Part shown: piece by piece, positions 16,169 through 24,568 of the stretch | How positions within the stretch are numbered: position 1 is the first letter of the stretch | Layout of the letters: each line of letters starts with the position of its first letter | Source: Phycisphaerales bacterium | GTDB taxonomy: Bacteria; Planctomycetota; Phycisphaerae; Phycisphaerales; UBA1924 | DNA length: 64,000 nucleotides | Direction: 5' to 3' | Assembly: GCA_029260295.1 (NCBI GenBank) | Contig: JAJDDN010000004.1 | Location: forward strand, 74,246 to 138,245 | Translations under genes and position numbers: made by a program | The notes under the pieces: model-generated | Database searches by the model: none | Seen by the model: only the letters and a program-made list of their open reading frames with translations | Told to the model about the DNA's origin: nothing

Positions 16169-17188
16169 ATGACCACACTACCCATCACCAAGAGCTTCGC
16201 GAGCTACCTTACAGATGAACGCCACTTCAGCCCGTACACCGCGCGTTGCTACGGGGCCGACCTGCGCCAGTTCATCGAGTACCTCGTAGACGAAGCGGGC
16301 CATCCGATTGATGAACCCAACGAAGAACTTGCTTTCAAGGCACGCACGGATTCGAGCGCACTCCAGATGGTCAAAGGCTCCACGCTGACCCAGACCATCT
16401 GCGAAGCAGACGCCGATCTCATCCGCGCCTACCTCGGATTCCTCGGCGAACAGAACTACTCACCAGCAACCATGGCCCGCAAAATCGCGACCCTCCGCTC
16501 ATTCTACAAGTGGGCACACCGCAACGAGTTCTCGGTCAACAACCCGATGACACTCATCCGCACGCCACGCCAGTCCAAGCGACTCCCCAAAGCAATCTCT
16601 GTTGAGCAGGTCGAGCGTCTACTCTCAGCTCCCAACGACCATGATGTCCTTGGACGCCGCGACCGTGCGATGCTCGAAACTCTGTACTCCACAGGCATCC
16701 GTGTCTCAGAGCTTGTCGGGATCAACTACGACGATATGGATATCGAGAACGAAGCGATGCATGTCCGGGGCAAGGGCCGCAAGGAACGCATTGTGCCTTT
16801 GGGCTCCCATGCGATCCGTGCAATCGCTCGGTATGTCGAACTGCTCTCTGCTGATCCAAAGTTTGGACCAATCTGGGCCAACCGTGCAAACGGTGAAGAA
16901 CCACTGCCATTGTTCCTCAACAAGCACGGCAGCGGGCTCTCGTCCCGCTCAGTCCGCCGGAAGCTTGATAAGTACCTGCGAGTCGTCGGGCTTGATTCGA
17001 CGATCTCGCCGCACACGCTGCGTCACTCGTTTGCGACCCATCTGCTCGAAAACGGTGCGGATCTCCGCTCTGTCCAAGAGTTGCTCGGTCACCAGTCGCT
17101 CTCGACTACCCAGGTGTACACACACCTGTCCACTAAGCGGGTTGAGGATGTCTATAACCAAGCACACCCTCGCGCTGAAGCCGGATAA
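16169..17188 (+). CDS. Tyrosine recombinase, XerC/XerD family
   Basis: 339 residues from the ATG at 16169 (GGAG eight bases upstream). The N-terminal SAM-like DNA-binding domain (FASYLTDERHFSPYTARCYGADLRQFIEYL) carries an insert of about 35 residues (PIDEPNEELAFKARTDSS...) before the second helix pair. The catalytic domain shows the full set: Arg in TGIRVSELVGI, Lys in GKGRKERIVPLG, His-x-x-Arg in HTLRHSFATHLL, His in LLGHQSLSTTQ and the nucleophile Tyr in VYTHLS. It probably resolves chromosome dimers at dif; XerC and XerD cannot be told apart here. No mobile-element context is seen. Confidence 0.9.
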   Translation: MTTLPITKSFASYLTDERHFSPYTARCYGADLRQFIEYLVDEAGHPIDEPNEELAFKARTDSSALQMVKGSTLTQTICEADADLIRAYLGFLGEQNYSPATMARKIATLRSFYKWAHRNEFSVNNPMTLIRTPRQSKRLPKAISVEQVERLLSAPNDHDVLGRRDRAMLETLYSTGIRVSELVGINYDDMDIENEAMHVRGKGRKERIVPLGSHAIRAIARYVELLSADPKFGPIWANRANGEEPLPLFLNKHGSGLSSRSVRRKLDKYLRVVGLDSTISPHTLRHSFATHLLENGADLRSVQELLGHQSLSTTQVYTHLSTKRVEDVYNQAHPRAEAG

Positions 17189-17209
17189 AACAACAGTTTA
17201 AACCTAGAC

Positions 17210-17686
17210 CTACCCTGCCCCGCCAATCGCTCTGAGCAACTGGCGGGGTGTTTCGTTTTGGACCGGGATCAAGATTTCGGGTGCGATCTCAACAAGCGGG
17301 ATCAGCACGAACGACCGCTCGTGGAGCCTGGGGTGCGGGACTTGTAATCCCGGCTCATCGATCACCTGATCGCCGAACACGATGAGATCGAGGTCCAGAG
17401 TCCGTGGCCCCCACCGCTTCTCTGTGTCCCGGTCCCGCCCGAGGCCCGCTTCTATCTTGAGTAATGAATCGAGAAGATCACGGGCGGCCAATGTAGTCTG
17501 AACATGAACCACGCCGTTAAGATACGGGCCCTGCTCGATGTCCCCGACGGGCGGGGTCTCAATGATCGTCGACTGCTCGATAACACTGACCCCACCGAGC
17601 GTGCTGATTTCATGGACTGCTCGCGTGATCGTCGCGTGGCGGTCACCAAGATTTGATCCAATCGCGATGTAGGCGTCGTGTGTCAC
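17210..17686 (-). CDS. folK: 2-amino-4-hydroxy-6-hydroxymethyldihydropteridine pyrophosphokinase
   Basis: 158 residues from a GTG at 17686 (VTHDAYIAIGSNLGDRHA...). HPPK signatures are AYIAIGSNLGDR, the ATP-binding LLKIEAGLGRDRDTEKRWGPRTLDLDLIVFGD and VPHPRLHERSFVLIPLVEI. It transfers pyrophosphate from ATP to the folate precursor pterin. The frame also offers an ATG at 17746, but that codon lies inside the fliA terminator hairpin, and HPPKs normally begin just before AYIA, so the GTG is preferred. It converges with the recombinase gene. Confidence 0.92.
   Translation of the reverse strand: MTHDAYIAIGSNLGDRHATITRAVHEISTLGGVSVIEQSTIIETPPVGDIEQGPYLNGVVHVQTTLAARDLLDSLLKIEAGLGRDRDTEKRWGPRTLDLDLIVFGDQVIDEPGLQVPHPRLHERSFVLIPLVEIAPEILIPVQNETPRQLLRAIGGAG
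17218..17260 (+). terminator. Possible terminator of the recombinase gene, inside the folK 3' end
   Basis: CCCCGCCA (218-225) pairs perfectly with TGGCGGGG (241-248) around a 15-base loop, followed by TGTTTCGTTTT on the plus strand. It overlaps the convergent folK coding end. Confidence 0.45.
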
Positions 17687-17726
17687 CGATGACTCAAGGC
17701 GGCCTGAGTTCCCGAGTCCAGTGCGG

Positions 17727-17757
17727 GCAATAAAGAAGCCCGTCAAACGGACGGGCT
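17727..17757 (-). terminator. Rho-independent terminator ending the flagellar block after fliA
   Basis: AGCCCGTC and GACGGGCT (757-750 and 744-737 on the minus strand) form an eight-base-pair perfect stem with a five-base loop, followed by TCTTTATT. It lies 28 bases after the fliA stop. Confidence 0.85.
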
Positions 17758-17784
17758 CTGGAGAGAGATCATATGAAATTTCAT

Positions 17785-18639
17785 TTACTTCATCGGCTCA
17801 AGCTCACGCATGCGGTGCTGCATCTGGGCCTTGAGACGGGCAAGGATCGAGGAGTGCATCTGAGAGACGCGGGATTCTGAGAGATCGAGCGTGGTGCCGA
17901 TTTCTTTCATCGTCATGCCTTCGTAGTAGTACAGGATCACGATCAGGCGTTCGGCACGGGTGAGCCCCTTGGTCATGAGGTCCTTGAGGTCGTTCCGCTG
18001 GATCACCTTGACAGGCGTGACCTGGGTGTTGTCCTTGATGACATCGATCTCGCGAAGCTCACGCGAGCCGTCGGACTGGAAACACTTGCGGGTGATCGAG
18101 GAGACCGTCACAGCGCTCGAATCTCGCTTAAACTTGATAAACTCGTCGTCGTCGACCTCGAGCTTGTTTGAGATTTCTTGGTCGGTGGCCTTGCGACCGA
18201 TCGCCATCTCGATCTGCTGGCGGGCACCCTCGACCTTCGAGGTCCGGTGGCGGACCAGACGCGGGACCCAGTCCATCGAGCGGAGCTCGTCGAGGATCGC
18301 GCCGCGGATGCGGGGTGCGCAGTAGGTTTCGAACTTGACGCCTCGTTCAGTGTCAAAGGCCGAGATCGCGTCCATGAGCCCGAACAAACCGGCACTCATA
18401 AGGTCTTCGATATCGACCTCATCGGGTAGACGCTGGTAGATGCGTTCGGCGTTGTATCGCACGAGATGGAGGTATTTTTCGAGGAGGAAGTTCCGTAGAT
18501 CTTCCGTGTAATCCTCTTTATACATGATCCAGATGTCCGCCATCTCAATATCATCGAATCGCGTAGCGACCCCTGAAGGCATTGCGTGGCGTGCACTGGC
18601 ACGGGAAGACATTCGTGTTCTTGAACGGATGGCCGTCAT
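17785..18639 (-). CDS. fliA: Flagellar sigma factor, FliA/WhiG type (sigma-28)
   Basis: 284 residues from the ATG at 18639 (AAGGAG seven bases upstream); the open frame extends to 18759 without a credible start. Region 2 contains EKYLHLVRYNAERIYQRLPDEVDIEDLMSAGLFGLMDAISAFD and FETYCAPRIRGAILDELRSMDWVPRLVR, region 3 RQQIEMAIGRKATDQEISNKL, and region 4 LTRAERLIVILYYYEGMTMKEIGTTLDLSESRVSQMHSSIL. This is the group of alternative sigma factors that transcribe late flagellar and motility genes. It is the last gene of the flagellar block. Four matching GCCGATAA boxes in the window are probable targets. Confidence 0.94.
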   Translation of the reverse strand: MTAIRSRTRMSSRASARHAMPSGVATRFDDIEMADIWIMYKEDYTEDLRNFLLEKYLHLVRYNAERIYQRLPDEVDIEDLMSAGLFGLMDAISAFDTERGVKFETYCAPRIRGAILDELRSMDWVPRLVRHRTSKVEGARQQIEMAIGRKATDQEISNKLEVDDDEFIKFKRDSSAVTVSSITRKCFQSDGSRELREIDVIKDNTQVTPVKVIQRNDLKDLMTKGLTRAERLIVILYYYEGMTMKEIGTTLDLSESRVSQMHSSILARLKAQMQHRMRELEPMK

Positions 18640-18759
18640 TGGTCGACTCCTTGACCTTTTGACCGAAAGAATATGGATGCTTGACGGTTTTGCACGATGT
18701 CCGATATTGTGCTGGCCGTGAAGCAATGATCTATGGGGGCAGTCCTTGCCCTTCCACAC

Positions 18760-18768
18760 AGTATATCA
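18760..18768 (-). promoter_or_regulatory. Extended -10 promoter element before fliA
   Basis: TGATATACT on the minus strand is an extended -10 box (TGn-TATACT) in the 184-base gap upstream of fliA. Transcription would start near 18753, giving a leader of about 115 bases. The same nine-base string occurs before the nuclease-like gene at 61492. Confidence 0.45.
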
Positions 18769-18823
18769 AATCTTCTGTTCGCTTGTGGTAGCTTTCCAAT
18801 AGTTTTTTTTGAACTTTTTTCCA

Positions 18824-19186
18824 TTAAGCCGCTTTCTTGAGTTGCTCTCTGATCGCTTCGTCAGCGGCGCGGATTTTGTACAACTGCTGGAGCTGCTCAG
18901 GGAGCACAGGCTTTGGACGATTTGTTTTAAAGTTGGCGAGAAACTCGCGAACACAAATCTCTCCAACAGTGCCAATGACCCGCCCTACTACGGCACAAAC
19001 AGCCATTGCCAACAGTGCCCGGAGCACAATCGTGACCCCCGGGTTGCCGACCACCAGACCAACAAGCAGTGCTGTGAAAAAGCCCATGAGCCCGATCACG
19101 CTGGAAATGACCCGTGCGGGAACATCAGGCGAGACATCGCCTTCGGCATGCGTTGACTCATCATTGACGATTTCGACATCGCTCAT
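18824..19186 (-). CDS. Small membrane protein in the flagellar block
   Basis: 120 residues from the ATG at 19186 (GGAG seven bases upstream). An acidic N-terminus (MSDVEIVNDESTHAEGDVSPD) is followed by two hydrophobic segments (about 30-50 and 55-80, with a GNPG turn) and a charged C-terminus with coiled-coil character (QLQQLYKIRAADEAIREQLKKAA). Not recognised. It lies between flhG and fliA on the same strand, so a role in flagellar placement or assembly is possible, but that is only context. Confidence 0.65.
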   Translation of the reverse strand: MSDVEIVNDESTHAEGDVSPDVPARVISSVIGLMGFFTALLVGLVVGNPGVTIVLRALLAMAVCAVVGRVIGTVGEICVREFLANFKTNRPKPVLPEQLQQLYKIRAADEAIREQLKKAA

Positions 19187-19212
19187 TGGGCACTCCGATC
19201 CACAATCCATTC

Positions 19213-19256
19213 ACATACAAGCCGTTACATACAAGCGATGCGCAGAACATGCGCAT
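19213..19256. repeat. Tandem 10-bp direct repeats plus a 7-bp inverted repeat
   Basis: ACATACAAGC occurs twice with a four-base gap (19213-19222 and 19227-19236), and directly beside it ATGCGCA and TGCGCAT (19238-19244, 19250-19256) form a perfect inverted repeat around GAACA. They lie 27-70 bases upstream of the small membrane-protein gene, where an operator could be. Confidence 0.6.
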
Positions 19257-19347
19257 TGATATGGCTTGAGATTCATGACGCATACACCGCGCCAACACAT
19301 GATCGGACTCGATCCAATGAAGTCATCGGCTAATCGACAGGCCTGAT

Positions 19348-20355
19348 TTATGTTCTTGAAAAGAAACGCTGCTTGGTAGCCGCGGCTGTGGCGCGACCCT
19401 CGATCCCTGCCCACTCAGTAAGAGACGCGGCGAGCCGGGTCATATCACGGCCCGCGGGGCTCTTGGGGGTCTGAATCATGTAGGGTGACCGGGCTTTGAC
19501 AGCCTTAACGACCCGTTTATCAGAACGGACATACCCGAGCATCGGGATTTTGTACCCTAAGAATCGCTCGCACACCCCGGCCATCCGTTGGTAAACCTGG
19601 TGGGCCTCTTTCTCGTTGGTCGCTTGGTTCACGATAATTGAGAGCTTCGGTCTTGGCCTGGCTTCCTTGGAGCTATCGAGCCCGTCGGCGCTCATGATGA
19701 GCACCTTGATCAAGGCGTAAGCGTCGGCGACACTCGTGGGTTCTGGGGTGACGACGATCAGACCAAGATCAGCCGCATCGATGAAAGTGGTGACCGAATC
19801 GCCGAGCCCGGCACTGGTGTCTATTAGGATCACATCGTTGTCAGGTTGAAGATCTTCGAGGCGATGGAGGAGGGCAGCGCGTTCGCTTTTATCGAGTTCA
19901 CCGACTCGCCCGATGCCAACTGAACCAGGGATGAGCCGGAACCCTCCGGGGGCGTCAATGGCGAGGTCTTGGAGTGATGGCAGTTCTTCTGAATCGAGCG
20001 CGGTTTCGAGTCGGGCTTTGGGCATCAGGCCGCAGAGGACATCGGCGTTTGCCAATCCGAGATCTGCATCGAGGAGAACCGCCTTTCGGTTTTGTCGTGC
20101 GAGTGCGATTGAAAGATTAACGGAGGTTGTGGTTTTGCCAACGCCGCCCTTGCCTGATGCGATTGCGATCACGGGGATTCGGCGGACAGGTGGGATCCAT
20201 TCCTTGCGTTGTGTTTCGGTAGTTTGACCCAAACCGTCTTTACTTTCAAACTTGGAAACGAGCTGCCTCAAGCGCGAAGCTTGGTCATCTTGATCGGGTG
20301 CGCCATCACCTGATCGGGGGGGCTGTGGGTTTGATGCTGAAACACATTGAGTCAT
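19348..20355 (-). CDS. flhG: MinD/ParA-type ATPase, flagellar number regulator
   Basis: 335 residues from the ATG at 20355. After a 55-residue N-terminal extension comes the deviant Walker A motif SGKGGVGKTTT (67-77), then VLLDADLGLANADVLCGL (Walker A') and DVILIDTSAGLGDSVTTF (Walker B). This is the FlhG/YlxH group, which works with FlhF to set flagellar number and position. It lies directly downstream of flhF (72-base gap). The N-terminal extension may hold the FlhF-activating helix (ASRLRQLVSKFE). No Shine-Dalgarno sequence is obvious. Confidence 0.92.
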   Translation of the reverse strand: MTQCVSASNPQPPRSGDGAPDQDDQASRLRQLVSKFESKDGLGQTTETQRKEWIPPVRRIPVIAIASGKGGVGKTTTSVNLSIALARQNRKAVLLDADLGLANADVLCGLMPKARLETALDSEELPSLQDLAIDAPGGFRLIPGSVGIGRVGELDKSERAALLHRLEDLQPDNDVILIDTSAGLGDSVTTFIDAADLGLIVVTPEPTSVADAYALIKVLIMSADGLDSSKEARPRPKLSIIVNQATNEKEAHQVYQRMAGVCERFLGYKIPMLGYVRSDKRVVKAVKARSPYMIQTPKSPAGRDMTRLAASLTEWAGIEGRATAAATKQRFFSRT

Positions 20356-20430
20356 CAATCAATCTCGCAAAGAGTGCCGTCGGGAATAGACAAAGATTCT
20401 TAGGAAAGGAATACCAGCTATGGTAGACAG

Positions 20431-22239
20431 TTACAGGCTCGGGACCACCGCTACGGGTCCATCGAGTACAGCTCGGGCCAATCGCTCGGCGCGGGCGGGG
20501 AGGATGTCGTCGGGGACTTCCTGGCCGACGGTCACGAAGCTGAGTGGCAACCCGATCCGGTCGCCCATTCCCGCTATCATGCCTGTGGTGACGGCTTCAT
20601 CGATCTTGGTCAAGATACAACGATCGGGACCCAGCCCCATAAATCGCTCTGCGGTCTTACGCAGCACATTGTCTCCAACTGTTGATGACAACACAAGATG
20701 CGTCTCATCTGGCTTGGCTGCAGAGATCAGTTGGCCCAGTTCATCGAGTCTGGCGTGGTTGTTTTGCGATCGGCCCGCGGTGTCGATGACGACCAGATCG
20801 ATCTCTTCGAGTGCATCGATCACCGATTCCATCTCTTCAGGGGAGTTGGCGATCCGGAATTCGAGGCCGATGATCGAGGCGTAGGTTTTGAGTTGTTCGA
20901 CAGCCGCGATCCTGTAGGTGTCTGAGGTAATCAGGGCGACCCGCTTGCCATGGCGGAGCTTGGCGGTAGCGGCGAGCTTGGCGACGGTGGTGGTCTTGCC
21001 GACCCCAGTTGGGCCGATCAGGGCGACGACATGGGGCCTGAGATTGACTGACCCGTCATCGGCGGTGGATTTCGTGATGAGAGAATCTGATACGGTTTGA
21101 ATCGAAGACTCGATCTCACGAAGCAATGCGTGGCGGATCACAGAGGCATCACCCAGTTCGTCGGCATCCAAACGATCACGGACCGCACCAATAAACTGAT
21201 CGGCGAGTTCGATGGAAACATCGTTGTCGATCATCTCGTTGTAAATCGCGTGCAGCGGCTCGGACATCTCGACAGGCGGGAGGATGCTGTCTTGATTGGA
21301 CTTGTTGACCGCAACCGCGGTCCGGCGGGTGCTATCGAGTACTTGGCCCATCATTTTCTGGAGCGTGTCGATCTGAGACTGGAGTGCTTGTGATTCTGGA
21401 GGGCTTTGGGCGATAACGGTCTCGTATATCTTGGGCGTATCGGTGGCGGGCTCGGGCTGCTGGCGAATCTCTTCGGGTTCTTCGAGCTTGACCTTTGGTT
21501 TGACCTCGGGATTGATCTCGGGCTTCACCTGAAGCGGCATAGCGATCTCGAAGACTTCATCGCTGCCTTGCTTTATGAGCGGCTTTGGTTCAATAGCCCC
21601 GAACTGAACCGGCTCGGGGGTCTTCGAGGTTTCAAGGACAAACGGGTCCTCGGCTGGTTGTGTTTTTTCAGGCTCAACTTGATCGATGGTTCGGAAGGTG
21701 GTGGCTTGGAACTCACTCTCGTGCGAATCGGTATTGGTCGGCTCGGTGGTTCTCATCGGGCGCGATTGATCCGATTGCTCAGGCTGTTCTGGTTTGCTCT
21801 GTCGTTCTTGTCGTTCAAATGTATCAGTGCGCCGGTCTCTGATCGGTGATGATTCGATCCCCATCAATCCTTGAAGTAACGCAGCCCGGTCATCGACCGG
21901 TGCCTCGGGTTGAAAGGACTCCCGCGATTGAACACCAACATGTTGTGGCATGCGGCTCCGCTGGACCACAATTTCGGGGATCGGTTCCTGAGCAAGTTGA
22001 TCAGACTGAACAGCGACTGGCTGGGCAGCGGGTGCCTGTTTGACACGCCTGGACTTGCGGGGCTTGGTTGGCTGGGGCGAAGATGCCGTGATCTCGACCA
22101 TCGGTTTGCCCCCGAGCCCGAGCCATGACCCGGTGCGGTACGATCGAGTATGGAGGATCATGGCATCGGTCCCTAAATCCTTGCGAACTTGGGCGAGCGC
22201 TTGGGCCATGGTGGTAGCGGTATAGGTTTTGAGTTTCAT
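20431..22239 (-). CDS. flhF: SRP-type GTPase, flagellar positioning protein
   Basis: 602 residues. The N-terminal basic domain starts MKLKTYTATTMAQALAQVRKDLGTDAMIL, typical of FlhF. A long low-complexity middle (about residues 60-310, rich in Glu, Gln and Pro) is followed by the N domain and the SRP G domain with P-loop GPTGVGKTTT (from 409), TSDTYRIAAVEQLKTY, VVIDTAGRS and TKIDEA. FlhF marks the flagellar assembly site at the membrane. The protein is longer than the usual 380-450 residues because of the middle region. Confidence 0.94.
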   Translation of the reverse strand: MKLKTYTATTMAQALAQVRKDLGTDAMILHTRSYRTGSWLGLGGKPMVEITASSPQPTKPRKSRRVKQAPAAQPVAVQSDQLAQEPIPEIVVQRSRMPQHVGVQSRESFQPEAPVDDRAALLQGLMGIESSPIRDRRTDTFERQERQSKPEQPEQSDQSRPMRTTEPTNTDSHESEFQATTFRTIDQVEPEKTQPAEDPFVLETSKTPEPVQFGAIEPKPLIKQGSDEVFEIAMPLQVKPEINPEVKPKVKLEEPEEIRQQPEPATDTPKIYETVIAQSPPESQALQSQIDTLQKMMGQVLDSTRRTAVAVNKSNQDSILPPVEMSEPLHAIYNEMIDNDVSIELADQFIGAVRDRLDADELGDASVIRHALLREIESSIQTVSDSLITKSTADDGSVNLRPHVVALIGPTGVGKTTTVAKLAATAKLRHGKRVALITSDTYRIAAVEQLKTYASIIGLEFRIANSPEEMESVIDALEEIDLVVIDTAGRSQNNHARLDELGQLISAAKPDETHLVLSSTVGDNVLRKTAERFMGLGPDRCILTKIDEAVTTGMIAGMGDRIGLPLSFVTVGQEVPDDILPARAERLARAVLDGPVAVVPSL

Positions 22240-22354
22240 AATTTGAGCCGTCCTGGCAACAAGTGCGGATTGAATCGATCAACTGTAATGTACCGTCCCG
22301 GCACGACTTTGACCACTTATCGACAAGTTGTCCACAATCAATCGTGCCGCTCTT

Positions 22355-24544
22355 TTACGCAACGCCGGCAGGAACCGCCGCATTGGGTGGCGATGCCGGA
22401 TTCTGATGACCTGTTTGCTCTCCCATCGGCCCGATGAGCCCGACGGATTCGACATCGATCCCGCTGACAATCTCGTTGTATCCCAGCACCGCAACGCCTG
22501 GGATATGGGGTTCGAGGATCTGCCACATCGCGTTGCGGACCTGCGGCGAGGCGATCACCACTGGCAATCGGCCGTGAGCGATGACGGTGGCGAGTTCGTT
22601 GCTCACGGTTGTTGCGATGTCGCGGGCGACCCGCGCGGGGACATTGAGAACCGTTCCCGCTGCTCCTCTATCTATATACGCGTTGACCTGATCTTCGAGC
22701 CGAGGATCGAGGGTGACGCAGACGAGGGTGAGCTTGCCTTCGTCGTCGGTATCCGCGTAGAGCGAGCAGATGGTCCTGCGAAGCGCGTTGCGTGCGTACT
22801 CGACGAGTACATCGAGGTCCTTGGTCTTGGTGCCCCAGTCGGCAAGGGTTTCGAGGATTGTTTCGATGTCGCGGACGGGGACACGCTCGCGGAGCAGAGA
22901 TTGCAAGACCTTCTGGAGTTCGCCAACCTTGATGACGCTTGGGACAGCCTCTTCGACCAGCTTGGCGGCCTTCTCTTTGAGGGCTTCGAGCAGGTTGTTC
23001 ACTTCTTCTCGGGTGAGGAGTTCGTCGGCGTAGGTCTTGACGATCTCGGTGATGTGGGTCGCGAGCACACTGGTCGGATCGACCACCGTGTAGTTCATGC
23101 TCTCGGCGCGGGCGCGGATGCCAGCATCGATCCACCATGCGTCAAGCCCGAATGCGGGTTCGACGGTGTGGATGCCATCGATCTTGCCGGTGACGAATCC
23201 GGAGTCCATCGCCAGGAGCTTTCCGGGATCGGCCTGGCCAGAAGCGACGACATTTCCACGAATCTTGACTCGGTATTCGTTTGGCGGGAGCTGCATGTTG
23301 TCGCGGATCCGGACCGGTGGCATGACGAGGCCGAGTTCAACAGCGAGTTGGCGGCGCACCGCGCTGACACGATCGAGGAGGTCCCCGCCTTGGTGCGTAT
23401 CGATGAGCGGAACGAGGCCGTAACCGACTTCGAGTTCGAGTACATCAACCTTGAGGAGGTCTTCGACTTGTGGTGGCTCGGGAGCGACCTGGGCGGCTTC
23501 GACCTCGGCCTGCTCGCGTTGCTGAACGACTTGGTCCTTGGAGGCCTTGATCAGGATCCATGCGAGCAGGCTGATCCCTATAGAAATAGTCAATAGCGGA
23601 ATCGTTGGCAGCGGCGAGAATGCGAGAGCCGCGAGGAAGAAGGCGGTGATGATGAGGCCCTTTGGCTGGGAGGCGAGCTGGCCTGTGATCTCTGTACCGA
23701 GGTTGCCCTTGTCACCCGAGCGGGTCACGATGAGGGCGGCGGCCATGGAGATGATGAAGCTGGGGATCTGGCTGGTGAGGCCGTCACCGATGGTTAGCCT
23801 GGTGAAAATCTCTGCGGTCTGGCCCGCGGGCCAGCCTTTGTCAATTGTACCGACGGCGAAACCACCTGCGATATTGATCAGCGTGATAATGATGCCGGCG
23901 ATGGCGTCGCCCTTGACGAACTTGGAGGCACCGTCCATAGCACCGTAGAAGTCCGCTTCGCGACCGATTTCGTCTCGGCGGGTGCGGGCTTCGTTTTCGG
24001 TGATCATGCCGTTGGAGAGTTCGGCGTCGATGGCCATCTGCTTGCCGGGCATGGCGTCGAGTGTGAAGCGTGCGGCGACCTCGGCGATGCGTCCGGCACC
24101 CTTGGTGATGACCATGAACTGGACAATCATCAGGATCGAGAAGATGATGACACCGACGAAGAGTGAATCACCCGCGACAAACACGCCGAAGGCAGAGATG
24201 ACCTCGCCGGCGACGCCGATCGCTTCATCTGGGGTCGATGCATCTGCGGTCAGGATGAGGCGTGTTGAAGCAATATTGAGAACAAGACGGAGGAGCGTGG
24301 TGGCCAGCAGCAACGACGGAAAAACCGAGAACTCGAGTGCTTTCTGCATGTAGAGTGTGGTCAGCAGGATGATGACCGCCAGAGAGATATTAAAGGAGAT
24401 GAGAATATCGAGAGCCATCGGCGGAATCGGGAGCAGAATCACCGACAACATCAGCACGAAGCCGACGGGCACAATCAGCCCTCGGTATTTGCTGAACTGT
24501 TCGACCCATGAGGGGAGAAGCGTGTTGGATTCTTCGTTTGCCAT
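22355..24544 (-). CDS. flhA: Flagellar export gate protein FlhA
   Basis: 729 residues. An N-terminal half with about eight membrane segments (GLIVPVGFVLMLSVILLPIP...; MALDILISFNISLAVIILLTTLY) carries the conserved charged loop DAMPGKQMAIDAEL with the nearby RRDEIGREADFYGAMDGASKFVKGDAIAGI. The C-terminal cytoplasmic half docks substrates and chaperones (EYRVKIRGNVVASGQ, ARVARDIATTVSNELA). FlhA forms the nonameric ring of the type III export gate. It follows flhB by 24 bases. Confidence 0.96.
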   Translation of the reverse strand: MANEESNTLLPSWVEQFSKYRGLIVPVGFVLMLSVILLPIPPMALDILISFNISLAVIILLTTLYMQKALEFSVFPSLLLATTLLRLVLNIASTRLILTADASTPDEAIGVAGEVISAFGVFVAGDSLFVGVIIFSILMIVQFMVITKGAGRIAEVAARFTLDAMPGKQMAIDAELSNGMITENEARTRRDEIGREADFYGAMDGASKFVKGDAIAGIIITLINIAGGFAVGTIDKGWPAGQTAEIFTRLTIGDGLTSQIPSFIISMAAALIVTRSGDKGNLGTEITGQLASQPKGLIITAFFLAALAFSPLPTIPLLTISIGISLLAWILIKASKDQVVQQREQAEVEAAQVAPEPPQVEDLLKVDVLELEVGYGLVPLIDTHQGGDLLDRVSAVRRQLAVELGLVMPPVRIRDNMQLPPNEYRVKIRGNVVASGQADPGKLLAMDSGFVTGKIDGIHTVEPAFGLDAWWIDAGIRARAESMNYTVVDPTSVLATHITEIVKTYADELLTREEVNNLLEALKEKAAKLVEEAVPSVIKVGELQKVLQSLLRERVPVRDIETILETLADWGTKTKDLDVLVEYARNALRRTICSLYADTDDEGKLTLVCVTLDPRLEDQVNAYIDRGAAGTVLNVPARVARDIATTVSNELATVIAHGRLPVVIASPQVRNAMWQILEPHIPGVAVLGYNEIVSGIDVESVGLIGPMGEQTGHQNPASPPNAAVPAGVA

Positions 24545-24568
24545 TACTGCTTTGCGGGTTCCTTATCT

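Noticed and set aside
20355..20430. Possible sigma-54 site before flhG (GGCAC...TTTGC)
   Set aside because: GG and GC are eight rather than ten bases apart.
22317..22324. GTCGATAA before flhF on the minus strand
   Set aside because: Seven of eight to the sigma-28 box, but dozens of seven-of-eight matches are expected by chance in 64 kb and the -35 is absent.
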